The position numbers and the translations under genes were made by a program. From the NCBI GenBank assembly GCA_019925095.2, contig CM034402.1:10923501-10987500 (forward strand): a DNA stretch of 64,000 bases, written 5' to 3'. This document shows positions 1 through 12,293 of the stretch, one piece after another. This DNA comes from Dendrolimus kikuchii (lineage: Eukaryota > Arthropoda > Insecta > Lepidoptera > Lasiocampidae). The first letter of the stretch is position 1; the number at the start of each line of letters is the position of its first letter. Below the pieces are notes generated by a model that was given only the letters and a program-made list of their open reading frames with translations, did no database searches and had not been told where the DNA came from.

Positions 1-100
1 GCACAAGGAATATCGCAGCATTGTTTCATTGCGCGCTCGGCGCGAGAGGCGACGCCGCGCGGCCCGACGACCACGGCATCTTAGCACTGTCTATATTCTC
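1..100. other. CpG-rich patch at window edge
   Basis: A strongly GC-rich block (runs such as gcgcgctcggcgcgagaggc) in an AT-rich setting. It is open on both strands: plus frame 1 ends at TAG 82-84, and a minus frame reads MPWSSGRAASPLAPSAQ to a stop. It could be the edge of an exon or a promoter of a neighbouring gene; the window is cut here, so I cannot decide. Confidence 0.3.
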
Positions 101-394
101 CCTCCCTCATATTCATCTATCTATCTCTCTCTCGCATTGCAAATAATAATAAGTCTGTTTCAACACGATCTGAATTCAGCCAAAACAATCAGATGCATGC
201 GCACTACAATTTTTCTATACGTAAAATAGTATTATTATACACATGTGTCTGATAGTTTAACGACAGTCATACATCATGTTAGAATAGACCTAGTATAAAA
301 TAAAAATTATACAATTACGTCCCTTAACACGTATAGATGTCTAATTCGTAAGATATTTACAATATAACATTGACATTGAAAATTGTTCGGTGAA

Positions 395-465
395 TAGACA
401 GCGCAGCGCATGCGCAATTGCGCGGGCGAGCGCCGGGCCGCGCGGTGTCCACCGACCACTGATTA
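395..465. promoter_or_regulatory. CpG-rich patch with palindromic GCGCATGCGC
   Basis: The block contains GCGCATGCGC overlapping GCGCAATTGCGC, followed by a GC-only stretch. GCGCATGCGC is the core of the NRF-1/erect wing binding consensus, although the outer bases match only on one side. A promoter or enhancer role is inference from composition and motif. Confidence 0.25.
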
Positions 466-3400
466 CTGTACAGCAAATTTACAATAACATTTGATCAGAA
501 TACGCAAACTCAAAAGTTCTACATCTAAAAATTAAAAGTAAATTAAGGATCATCGTAGTTTAACGCCCGCCTTAAGCCGCTATAATATCATCTATGTTAA
601 GTAATATAACATTGTTGGGTTTGCACATGACAAATATGCCACTTGATATAACATACATGTTTATTAAATTACACACAGTGAATTAAATAAAATAGGCCAA
701 ATTCATTGTAACGATTCGAATATGGGGTTAACACAACCTGAACGACATAAGATTTAACAAATAGATATATAGTACAATAATTAAATACGAACTGTCAAAC
801 GTAACATACAACAACACAACTATTGTGGCGCGTTTGTCATGGCGCAAAGAACGATACATATTTGGAAATTAGTACTCCTAATATATCATTAACTAGGTTT
901 TAAGAAAAGATGACGTCACTAGATACTAAATATCGTCTACTCTGTACAATGGACATGATATTTCATTGAGATATTTTTATTCACTTTGTATAAATATGAC
1001 AAAATACAAATATTTCCGTCCAACTTTCTAATAACTTAATCGGTAAAAATCGAACAACATTTGTCATTTTATTACTCCCTTTGTGACAGTATATAATAAG
1101 TTATTTTATAAAGGGACATCTTATTATAAAAGTGGTCTGAAAATTGTATAATTTATACCTTATAGTTGTTCTATCGCCACGAATGTGAAGCAACAGCGAT
1201 TGTAATAAAGTTGCCTCACATTTGTTGCCGGAACAATTTTTATGAAAGAATATATTTATGAAAATTATTCCTACATTATTCATTGCCTGCAAAAATATAT
1301 TATTATATTTACACTATTTGTGTATTGTGTGCATTGATGAACAGTGCGAAATCAACTGTTTCGACAAATGGAATGCATTTTCCCACAATGTCCATATGAA
1401 CTAATTAACAACCTCTCCGAAAAATACAACAAAAATCCAAATTTTTTCGTGCAAAACAATAGTCAATCAGATACACATTGATAGTCACTGACTTGAGTCA
1501 ATAAAACGTACCTGCCCACTAGCATTGTATCCCGACATCATAAAATAAAAATAAAAATGAATCCTCGTAGACGGTTTTAATCATTACCATTGTTTCCAAT
1601 AAATCATAAATAGTACGCTATAGCGCAAAGCTAGTTAAGAATATCGATCATGATACAATACTTCAACCTCAATAGTTTTTTCTGTAAGTTTATTAAAGAC
1701 CAGTAGTACAAAATATTTCATATATGCAAATAATATATATATACACATTACATTTTAACGTATGGTACTTATTTTTCAATAAGCCACTCAATATCATATG
1801 TAATTAGGTTCAGTGACGTATGATTTTGATAACAGACGTAATACTTAAATGTTTGCTTGAAGTTCGTACGCGTCATTGCGCAAATTATAATTATTAAGTT
1901 CACGAGGTGGTACGCACAAAGCCGAAAGGGTAGTATTGCACTCTCCAATGGTCCCTGTCCGGACTCGCATGCCATTTGTTTCGCACTACACATTTTCAGA
2001 TGAAATAAACGTTAGAACTTGATTGGGGCTGTGTAGTCATCTACCTAACTTCTCTATAAACACAATTAAGTTTTGAGTGTATAATGCAATCAAAACTTAA
2101 ATGCGTCCTTGAAGTCCTTACGCCTCCATGCGCAGTTCATAGTTATAAGATTCACAGTGCTGGGAGAGGAGAGTATTGCTGTCTCATTCGGCTGCTATCG
2201 TACTAGCATACAATCTCTTTCGCACAACACACCGTAAGGTGAAATAAACGTTAACATTTGACTGGACGTGCAAAAACTCACACTCGAAGCGCATTTCAGT
2301 TTCGAGCGTACAGCGAGTCCTTAATCACTCTTGCGTGATGGTATCCTCAAATCAGCTAAAATGCAGATAGACTGTAGTCAGTGACTCGACCAATGTAAAC
2401 CTGCCTTAATGCGTAATTCGCCGTTTTTACCTAGTAAAATGATTGATAGGCCTTATATACCTAGTGGTAACAATAACATCATAACTGGTTGATACAATCG
2501 AATCGAGTTTTTCTAAACATTTGTAATGAGTGAAATTTACACAAAACACGGCGTGATAGAGGCATGCATAATAAATATGTTGTTTCTGTGCATTCACTGT
2601 TAACACTATAGCAAAACGAAACTTCAAGCCATATATAGCAACTAAGATACCTTGTTAAATGTTTCTCGTATTATCAATATTTAATTATTTTCAATCGCAA
2701 AGACTGACAGCGTTTGACGTTTAGATTCTATATTTTCATGATTTTAATAATTTATAGATTTGTAAAAGCAAGACTACGAATGAGTGTGCAAAACTAATTC
2801 ACATATAATTAAGGCACGTGTTTTAGAACTTTTTGCTAAATTTACCTTCTGTTTATTCTGTACCTCTTTAATGTCAAAGTGAGCGAGGATAATTTACATT
2901 ATACCTTTGTTTTTTATGCCTAAATGTGAAAGAGCTCTTCAACATTCTACAGCAGCACTATTCAGGTTCTACTTTGGATTTATTGTTTGTATAACAATCG
3001 ACTTGTTCGTAAATAAATTTAAATGCAATTTATTTACATAAATATCATGTGCTTTTTCAATATGACAGACATTTGAAATTGTCATTTGCGATCTATTCTG
3101 GGTTTATAAGCGAATGATGTTATAATGAGATGAATTTGAATTCGTATAAGTAAATAAATAAGAAAAATAAATTAAATCAAAAGCGAAATTTAATCATCTA
3201 ATATCAGGACAATATTGAGCATTATAATGAGTAAAAAGCGACAAATACCACAAAACAAAACAAAATCTGTTCTCATGAGCAACAAAAGGGCACTTAGTTT
3301 GAATTGACCAAACAACTTGATATTTACTAACAATAAAAACTCTAATGCATTATTTTCTGTATATACATAATAAAAAAAACAATTGACGATGATTTATCAT

Positions 3401-3790
3401 GAGAAAAAAATTAAATACGTTTTGACACATTAATTGACCAAAATTAACTCAAATAACATTTTCTCTTCGATAAGGTTTCGTAAACCTACTCAAAAGATAA
3501 TAATTTCGAGTTACATTTATAATAATATTTATTCAATAACAAATCACACTTAGTAAATGATAATTAATTTATTATGTATTTTGGATATTAAGAAGGGGAC
3601 TAATGCACTTTTAGTTGCCAATAACAAAGCGACGCTAGGGAACATTTGAAACTACATAAGAATGTTGCTATTTTTAAAAAAGAAATCATAATTACTTAAT
3701 GCTAAATCATTTCAAATATGGACGTTAATCTCAGGACATAATACGCAAGACGGCTTTAAATACATATGGGCCAGGGTCTAAGTTATTGTT
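466..3790. other. No gene seen
   Basis: AT-rich sequence with only short chance frames on both strands. I see no splice-bounded coding stretch, no recognisable transposase or reverse transcriptase, and no RNA gene. Confidence 0.6.
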
Positions 3791-3794
3791 TTAA

Positions 3795-4165
3795 AGGATG
3801 ACGCAGACTATCTGATTAGTCAGACATCTCTGACTATGGTCCGATTTTTCAATCATCACATTAAAGCTACCAGTCGAGTAAATTATAACCTGAAAGTGCA
3901 ACAATTCAACTGTTTCATTCGTGCAACTGTCATTTTTAATTTTCTTATGTCGTGTTTTATTCTATTGAATAACTGTTATCTGGTGATTGGAAAAACGGCC
4001 CTAAGTCAGTCTTCTCTGGGTAAATCAGATATTTCTGGCTAAGCCAAATATTTCTGACTTGTCAGATATATGTGGCTGTGTTAGGAGATGTATGTCAATA
4101 ATACAGACGATATCATCGGAGTGATGTCTAGACTAACAAAGTCAGACATCGCATCACCTGGCTCA
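3795..4165. repeat. Possible MITE with inverted, repeated GTCAGA/TCTGAC motifs
   Basis: Near the left edge is TTAGTCAGACATC and near the right edge is its imperfect inverse (GATGTCTAGACTAA). Short inverted pairs of GTCAGA and TCTGAC recur inside, for example TCTGACTTGTCAGA near 4053. The arrangement resembles a non-autonomous DNA element about 370 bp long, but clean termini and a target duplication are not visible. Confidence 0.3.
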
Positions 4166-7100
4166 ATGTATACTAAAATTACTAAACATTTTATTGTGTT
4201 ATGGAGGGTATTACCGAAGAGGACCAGAATAATTCCTTATTTCTAGTGGATGTTAAACACTGGCCGGTTGTTGCAAACTTTGCAAGACGTTTCTTTTGGC
4301 AATTTCATTTAAAAATTACAACAAAACAACTTTTGTTTCACGATTTTGGCAAATATTATGACCACGTTTACGTATTGCACCGTAGTGCGTCGCGATCGCC
4401 GCGGGCGCGCCCACCAAACGTACGAAACTTTACAACCGCCATAAATCCCGTGAGAACTAACTTTGTGACATTTGCGAGTTATTTTTGTTTAAAGCCTTTT
4501 CGATATTTACATTACAACAATACACGGCGACCGAAACGCACTACTTACATACGAATAAATATTATATATTAATTTGAAAAAATAAAATTGAAAAATATTA
4601 CACTACCCATAACAAAATTTAACAAGAACACGATATAATCTTTTTTTTAATTATACGTCACTACTATGTACAACATGCAAGCTGGGCAAGACGAATAAAA
4701 TAAAGATGAACGTCCAACATTAATAATATGGATGGATTGTTTAAAAGCGAAAGGTACGACATTGGGCTAAATATCATATAAGGGCAATATAATTGTTTTC
4801 AAAGGCCAACCGTCGTACAAATTGACTTAATAGAAGAGTCGTTGAACAGTGTCGGTTTATTACAATGGCGATATTAAACTATATACACGTTGACCTTTTT
4901 GCAATAAGAGAAATATAGTAAAAATAAATTCATTATAAGCAAAATTTTATTTGGACAACGATAACATTAGACGGCAATAATTTTCAAATGGAATTAAAAT
5001 GTGGACGAACATATATATTCTACTATTGGACTATTATAATAATGTACTTGATATCTTTTAAATACACATAATAATATTTACAAAGTTAAAAATCAACCTG
5101 ATTAATTGTAATCATGATAAAAATACATTAATTTTCAAATGTGTCACGTGACGAATTCACTTGCTTCTTATTGTTTACGCCGTATACTGGAACAACCACT
5201 CATGTGCACGCAAACATGACTGCAATGAGAATCCGTTTAAATTAGATAGTGTTTTCAACAGCACGAGGCCTCATAGCGTCTCGTGACATTTCAATTAAAC
5301 CGTTTGTCAATTAAAAGGGTGTCTTTGTCAGCGAAAAATGTATTGGGGATCCATCACAATGCACCTTTTATTTAAGTGGGTCGTGTGTATAATATTAGAT
5401 ATTTATTAATAGAATCCACAAACACACAGAGTATGTATTATGTAGAAAGTATAATCTAGCTACAATTCGTCAGTTTTGGCATAAGCATTGTTCTAGAATA
5501 CGGGGTTTAGAGGACTATAACAATAAAATAGTATCTATGCAGATAGCGTTCAACTCAAAGCAACTATATAGTTATATTCATCTTGCATATTATTTTTATA
5601 CTAAAGTTCAACCTAATGACAAATTGTTCTTAAGAAACTGTTTGGAAATATTATAACAGCTATAAAATGTTTTAACTGACAAATGACATGTCGGAAACTC
5701 GAAAAATGAAGTGAGATGTTAAGAAGAGTCTGATACAATATAACGGTTTAAATAAGCGCCTTCTGCATAGATGTAAATAGTAAATGACACACAGTATAAT
5801 ACTTCTTTCCGTATCGAAAATATTACAAACTGTTTTGAAAAGTCTATTTTCGTAGCAGTTTTAATAAAATTCCATAGAAAATTAAAACATGTGTGTCGAT
5901 AGTAAAGCAATTATAATTATACATTATAAAATACGCATACTAATACACGATCAACAACAAAATATATGTAATAAATGTTCAGATGTCCTCTTAATAGGTT
6001 CAAAAGATTTTTTTTTTATCGAATCCTGTCTAATATTTTCATATGGTTAAGGTCATAATGCTCTGTCAAAATTAATGGAAGAACAATGAAACTTAAGATA
6101 AACTCTATGTAACATAATATTTTGTATTACTTATACTATCTGAATGACTAAAACAGAACTTCTAATACCTTAACCATAAAAGATCAACCATATCTCATCA
6201 TAATCAGTATGATGTGCATTTACTTGTATATGTACACTCATGATTTTCACATAACTTAGAAAAGTCGATGAGTAAAATGTAATAACTAAATAACTTGGCC
6301 AATATTTAGAAAATAAAAAATGATTTTATGAAATTTATTTTATAATGTTTAGAAGTTAAATTAGGATATTTCTTTAGGATTCTAAATATATGCTATATTT
6401 CATAATTTCATTATATGTAAGCAATAAAACATACAAACAAAAGTAAATCCACAATCAACCAAAAACATGGACTGTCCTTAATTCAATAGTTAATGCGATC
6501 CTTAAAATTTGACATATGAAATTCATATAATCCAAGTGTCAAAAATCACAATGTTAAAAAACCTTTCTGCAAATGCTCTATGGAACATATTATTCCTTAT
6601 CACGGTGCAAACATATTAACAGTCAGCGCGGCTTTGACAGTACTGTTAAGAGTGCTTCCAATAGTCCAATAGGGTACAAAAAAAACCAGTGTTTATTAAA
6701 TTGTTATTGAATTCATAATTATAATTAAAATATTAATAACAAAATTTTAATTAGAATTTTAAATTCAAAACAATCTAATAAGCCTTTTAACAGACGCAGT
6801 GACAACTGATAGAGACAGCGTCTGTGTAAGAATTTTTTTATCTGTTTTCAAGTTTATTTTATATCTGCCACAGCAGGGGGAGACACTTGACTCATATAAA
6901 AACTAATATACTTGTAAAATCTACATTACTCCACAACTCAAGTCCATCATTTTTTCGACGGTATTGTAAATTTACTTATATGAAAAATAAATTTAAATTA
7001 TTAATTAATTACATACGATAGCATATGATTTTAACCGTTATGACAACCATTCTCAACTCGTACACAAATGAAAACATATAACACTGAAAAACTGATATTT

Positions 7101-7250
7101 TAAAGTCAATCCTTCACAACAATTAAAAACATTGATGATCTTTGTTCTTAGTGCTTTAAGGGATCAAAGGTATTCCAATTTTGTCATTCATTTCCGAAGG
7201 TGTTTTTTCTGCAAAACTACAATTTACATGTTGATGATGAACAATAGAGA
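4166..7250. other. No gene seen (region 3' of ELL)
   Basis: AT-rich intergenic DNA or long 3' UTR. A 123-codon open frame at 4201-4572 has no recognisable domain and is treated as chance. I see no structural RNA or transposon ends. Confidence 0.5.
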
Positions 7251-7256
7251 TTTATT
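7251..7256 (-). terminator. Candidate polyadenylation signal for ELL
   Basis: AATAAA on the minus strand, 230 nt after the ELL stop. It is the first such hexamer downstream, but the DNA is AT-rich and further hexamers follow, so the real cleavage site could be elsewhere. Confidence 0.3.
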
Positions 7257-7485
7257 GATCAGAGCGGTCAATATCCTTAGCGCCACTGTAAGTTTCATCG
7301 ACGGGTTAGACTTTTCCAAAAATAGAGAACGTGACAGAGTGTGGTATAATGCAGATTAAATCTAACCTTATAAGTAATATATAAATTGTCCAGTATGACT
7401 GTTGCGATGCTCTGTGTCGGAGGCGTGTTGTAACTACATATGAGTACTAGAGGCAGCGGGCGGCGGGCGGCTGATAACTCGAGTG

Positions 7486-7539
7486 TCAGTATGCCTGCGT
7501 CGTGCTGGCCGACGACACGCGCTCCTGTTTCAGGTTACG
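7486..7539 (-). CDS. ELL: ELL terminal coding exon
   Basis: After a strong acceptor (gtttctaattttcgcag) a phase-0 frame encodes RNLKQERVSSASTTQAY and stops at TGA (7488-7486). ELL proteins end shortly after the IKR-x3-YD motif, so a 17-residue tail fits the family. The downstream 3' UTR border is not visible. The first AATAAA on the minus strand after the stop is at 7256-7251. Confidence 0.8.
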   Translation of the reverse strand, partial: RNLKQERVSSASTTQAY

Positions 7540-10500
7540 CTGCGAAAATTAGAAACACACTCTCAAGCCCGGCTTTACACGACGTAGAATTGGGTATTTG
7601 GCACATATTACAATAAATTCTAAAATAGTATTCATATAAAAAAGCAGCTGTCAAAATATCTTTTTATCATCAGTTTAGTTCATTATAGAAATTTGTGACG
7701 TCATAGGCCAGTATTCTCGTACAAAATCAAGGAAGTTATGACGTTTCGTGCGATGATAAAAAGCTTCTCAATTTATTTGACTGTCAAATACCCAATTGGT
7801 CAGGAAACCTTCTGTAGCTTTACTAAGACTTCGCTCCAGACACATTCCTTCAAACAAGTTCAAATGTATGATGGAGGTTTCTATTGCACAGAATGCCAAA
7901 AACTGAAGATATCCATCACGTGTTGGCGGAGTGTGTCAGGGGCGAGGCGCTGCGGCGTCGGCTTCCGGTTGATTATAATGTGGCTAACTGGAACAGAATT
8001 CTGTCTTCCCCTATTTCTGGGTGACCAGAGTACTGGTTCAGTTATTATGTCTGTGTACTTGTTTAAAGAAGTAGAAGTAATTGTAAGAATGGACGAGGTG
8101 TCATAATTATACATACATACATACATAACTTCACGCCAGTTCCCTTGCGGGGTAGGCACGAACAACAGAGTGCCATTTAGGCTTATTCTTACACACCTCA
8201 CTTGCCTCTTTGACATTCATAACTCTTGTCATGCAAGCTCGTCTGTTCTTAAGGCTCCTGACATCACCTTCTTCTAGTACACGATCAATTTGATCATGGA
8301 AGGTGTGTCGTGGCCTTCCACGACTTCTGCATCCATCCACTTATATAATATAAGTGGATGGATAATTATATAATTATATAATATAAGTCATAATTATAAA
8401 TTGGTAAAATTTCACTTTAGTACAAACATACATATTATCACGCTTGTTTCCCATGGTGGTAGACAGAGACTATGGATTTCCCCTTGCTACGATCCATACA
8501 TCTTTTGCTTCATCTACATTCATTAATCTCTTCATACATACACGTTTATTATAGGTACTTTTTACCTGGCCATTTAAGTAATAAAGATTTTAAAAAAACA
8601 CTCGCATTCACCTTTAAGGCTAAGCATGCATTATAATCAGTCAATATCGGACTCAGCTGCGAAAGAACCGGTATTGACAATCGTAGGGCACGGTTAGTCT
8701 TAGTGTGGGCGCAAACAGGTCACCGGCCACAGCCTCCGGTGGCGGCCAAGTGACACCGCGCGAACAAAAACGGCCACACGTATGCAGCGAGTCCCTACAA
8801 AATGTATGAAAAAGCGATTCAAGTGCCTGTCCCTGGCCATCGGTGACTCGTGTGCGCCGAGCCTTAAGGGCGTATGCGAGCATTACCTACAGGTGAAAGC
8901 CCGAGTTGTCTGGAAGTAATCGCTTCCAGTAATAATTTGACCTAAAATTCCTAAATAATAAAATTTAGTACGCACCAATTAACTGTATAGTATCAGAACT
9001 TTATGTTAACTTGGAATTATAAAAAACACGTACAACTAGTCAGCATAAACAAGAGATTACGCAAAAAAAACGTTTTATTAAGATAATGTTAATTTATGGC
9101 TCGACACACCTGGATTTAGTTGTAGTAAATCCAAGAATTCTAATCATCACTCTGGTAATAGTTCTAAAATAAATAGATAAAAGTTTCAATATCAAAGAGG
9201 TAATGTTGATTTCTTTAGGTATATTGATCCTTCCTGAACGCTACACAAGTTTAAAAATCTTCACGCTATATTGATAATGCTCAAAACAAATGACGTCACA
9301 CTATTATAATAACAAGGCCATAGCTGTATTATTAACATTCACTAACCGTACAACCTTAATATAAAGCAATTGCCACATTAGAATGTTTCTATAAGATTAA
9401 ATAATTTCTAGAATATTTTTTAAAGACAAACAGATAAATGTGATATGAAAACACCAAGTACATTAACAAATATATTTCATACATGCATACGGTGAATGTA
9501 ACCAAACTTCATGCACTATGTGGTCTATCTTTTGTAGAATAACTACTTTAAGTCTTTATCACCTTCCATTATACATATTTAAAAATTAGGAAAACATTAA
9601 TTAAAATAATATATAGCTACTGTCATAAAAACATGTCGTAACATTAAACAATGAAAGAGCATTTTTTTTTAGTAGTCCTACAAACAGATGATGCTAACAA
9701 AGGGCATTGAACTACATCTACATTAACATTCAAATGTCATCTTGTTCTACGTTTTACAACTTACTGGTAAATCACCGTAATCCTTTAAACGCGTCACAGA
9801 CTTGAAAATCGAAACACAATTCAATCCTTCACTTATTTCAAGTAGAAACGACTCAAATCATATAATTTGGTGGTATGTTCTCGATGACACAAATGATTTG
9901 TTGCATAGTCAGTTTTTGTCTAACTATCACTACAGAATGAATATAAAGTGGCTTTTTATAAAGACTCTCAATTTAATACTGAATTGGAAAATATAATTAT
10001 ACATATACATTAAACATTTGTTAGGTAGACGAACATTGTAGCTTGATGTGTTCAATCAATAAAACTAGTTAAAATGTATCTACATCTACCTGAGGTATAA
10101 AATAAATATATGTATTATAGTAAGTACAGAGGAACTCATTCTCAGTAATAGTATAAATGTAAAATTTGTGTTCGTGTATCAATGTTGTTGTTGTCAACAA
10201 TATTTTTTTTCCCTACCTTTAAAATTGGTATGTGGTGTTTCTAGGAACTGAAGGGACTGTACCAATGGCCTTTTCTTAACAAAGAATATAATAAAGAAAT
10301 ATTGATACATATAGGGCCATATTAAAACATTGGGTAGATTTTAAGAAATGTAAGGTGACTCACCAAATGATCGTATTGATAGACCATTCGCTTGATGTGG
10401 GTGAGCTTGCGATCCAAGTAGTTGAACCGCCGCCGCACGTTCTGATACGCAGAGTCGTTGCTTACGCGCCTGTACTCCTCCACTATTTGTTGTTCAATTA

Positions 10501-12244
10501 TCTACCAATCACAAAAACTTACTTCAAGATATGCTCGATAATTACAATTAAGTTTATTAACAATTCACTACTTGTATTGAGCTTGTGCCTTTTTAACTGA
10601 TATTAAGGCAAATATCGGTTAGTACGATAAAGTAACCGGCCATTAGTGAATGAATAATTATTACAGCTCGTTTATTTTGCTACGATGCCATGATTACTAC
10701 ATAAAAATTAAATAGTCATAAAAACAATTGCATAAAATCAAATACACGTTGTTTACTACGTAATTCAGTATGGCGTGTGTTCATAAAAACGAACATAAAA
10801 ACAGTCATCGTTCCTATGCCTATTACCAATAATAAACCCATGTTAAGGTATATTTAAAATGTTTATTTCATTAGCATATGCAATTAGGTGTTAATTTTAT
10901 TTAATATATGACTGATTAAGGTTCAAATCGAAATACCTCTCTACACAGGATAATCAAATAGTTTAAGAGCGAGTTTCTTTGGCACGAATCACCCTAGAGT
11001 GGGGTACAGTGTGCGACTTTTATCTTTCAGTTCTTCGCGTAGAAATAACATATCCTCCTAGAGCCCACGGTCCTTATAAAGTACTTCAATGAAATAGTGA
11101 TTATAGCCCAGCACCAAAACCAATTTCATCAAATAAACGCCCAAGGTAATATATAAAGTACGCAAACTTCAGGCATTGCTGCTAGTTTCAATTTACAGTG
11201 TTTCTATAAAGTAGTGTATCCAAACAGATGTTCGAAGTTTTTATTTATGTGTGACCAAGCAATAGTACCAACAAAAACAAAAGATATTTGTCTTTCTTGA
11301 CTTAACGTGGAACAAGATCATTGAGTGTGAAAATTAATCTTAATTTATTCATGAAATCTTTACGATTTGTTTTCATATGCTTATAAATAATAGGTACTTA
11401 TATACTATATTTGCTGTTTACATCAAAACTTTATACGATATTAATTTAAAATGGTTCCTTTCTTAAACCATGGTCGAGATAAGCCTTTTACTTCCCAAAC
11501 TAAAGAAGTTTTGTATATTTTGTACAAATATTTTGAAAATGAGTGCAAAAGCAACCAAGCAGTATTATGACTCCCACTCAATTAGTTGCTAAATCAACCA
11601 GAATTTCATTGACTTCCATCGGAAAGGTTCTATCAGAAACCAAATGCCATATTTCAGAACAGGGACCAACAATTTAGTATTAAAAATTATGTGCAATATT
11701 AATATCGTTTGTTATTTATTATTAGCTTCATTTTAAACGCCTGCCTATAAAAATACATAAAGGTTAGTTTTTTATTTTTTTTTATTGCAGGAGTTCAGCA
11801 GACAGGCAGACGGCCCACTTGATGGCAAGCGGTTACCATCGCCTATGGACATTTGCAACACCAAAGGTGCTACAAATGCGCTGCTGCTCTCTTAAGGGAG
11901 ACTGGAACCTGGTCACTAATACCGAAACACAATTCAAGGTCGTTATGGCGACATGCTTTAGACCAGGGGTGGTAGCCATCCAGTCAGGCAAATGCCCTAT
12001 CACCTGGCTGCGAGTTGTTTTGACGCCTCTTACGACAGGCCGCCGGTCGCAGGAAATTGTATTCTTTCTCCGTTCCTGCACGGATAAAAAGTTTATTTAT
12101 TTGTGTGCTGACCACACACTACTACAAACGCAAAAACGTCTCGAAGCTAATTTATATGTACTGTATTCTTATACCAAGTAATAGTAAGGATCAAGTTCTG
12201 TGAAGGAATGTCAAACGGCAAACCGAAGGTTTGTTTTTACTGAT

Positions 12245-12293
<49 letters not shown>

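Noticed and set aside
4201..4572. 123-codon open frame on the plus strand
   Set aside because: No domain, no promoter or splice context, and AT-rich codon content like the flanks.
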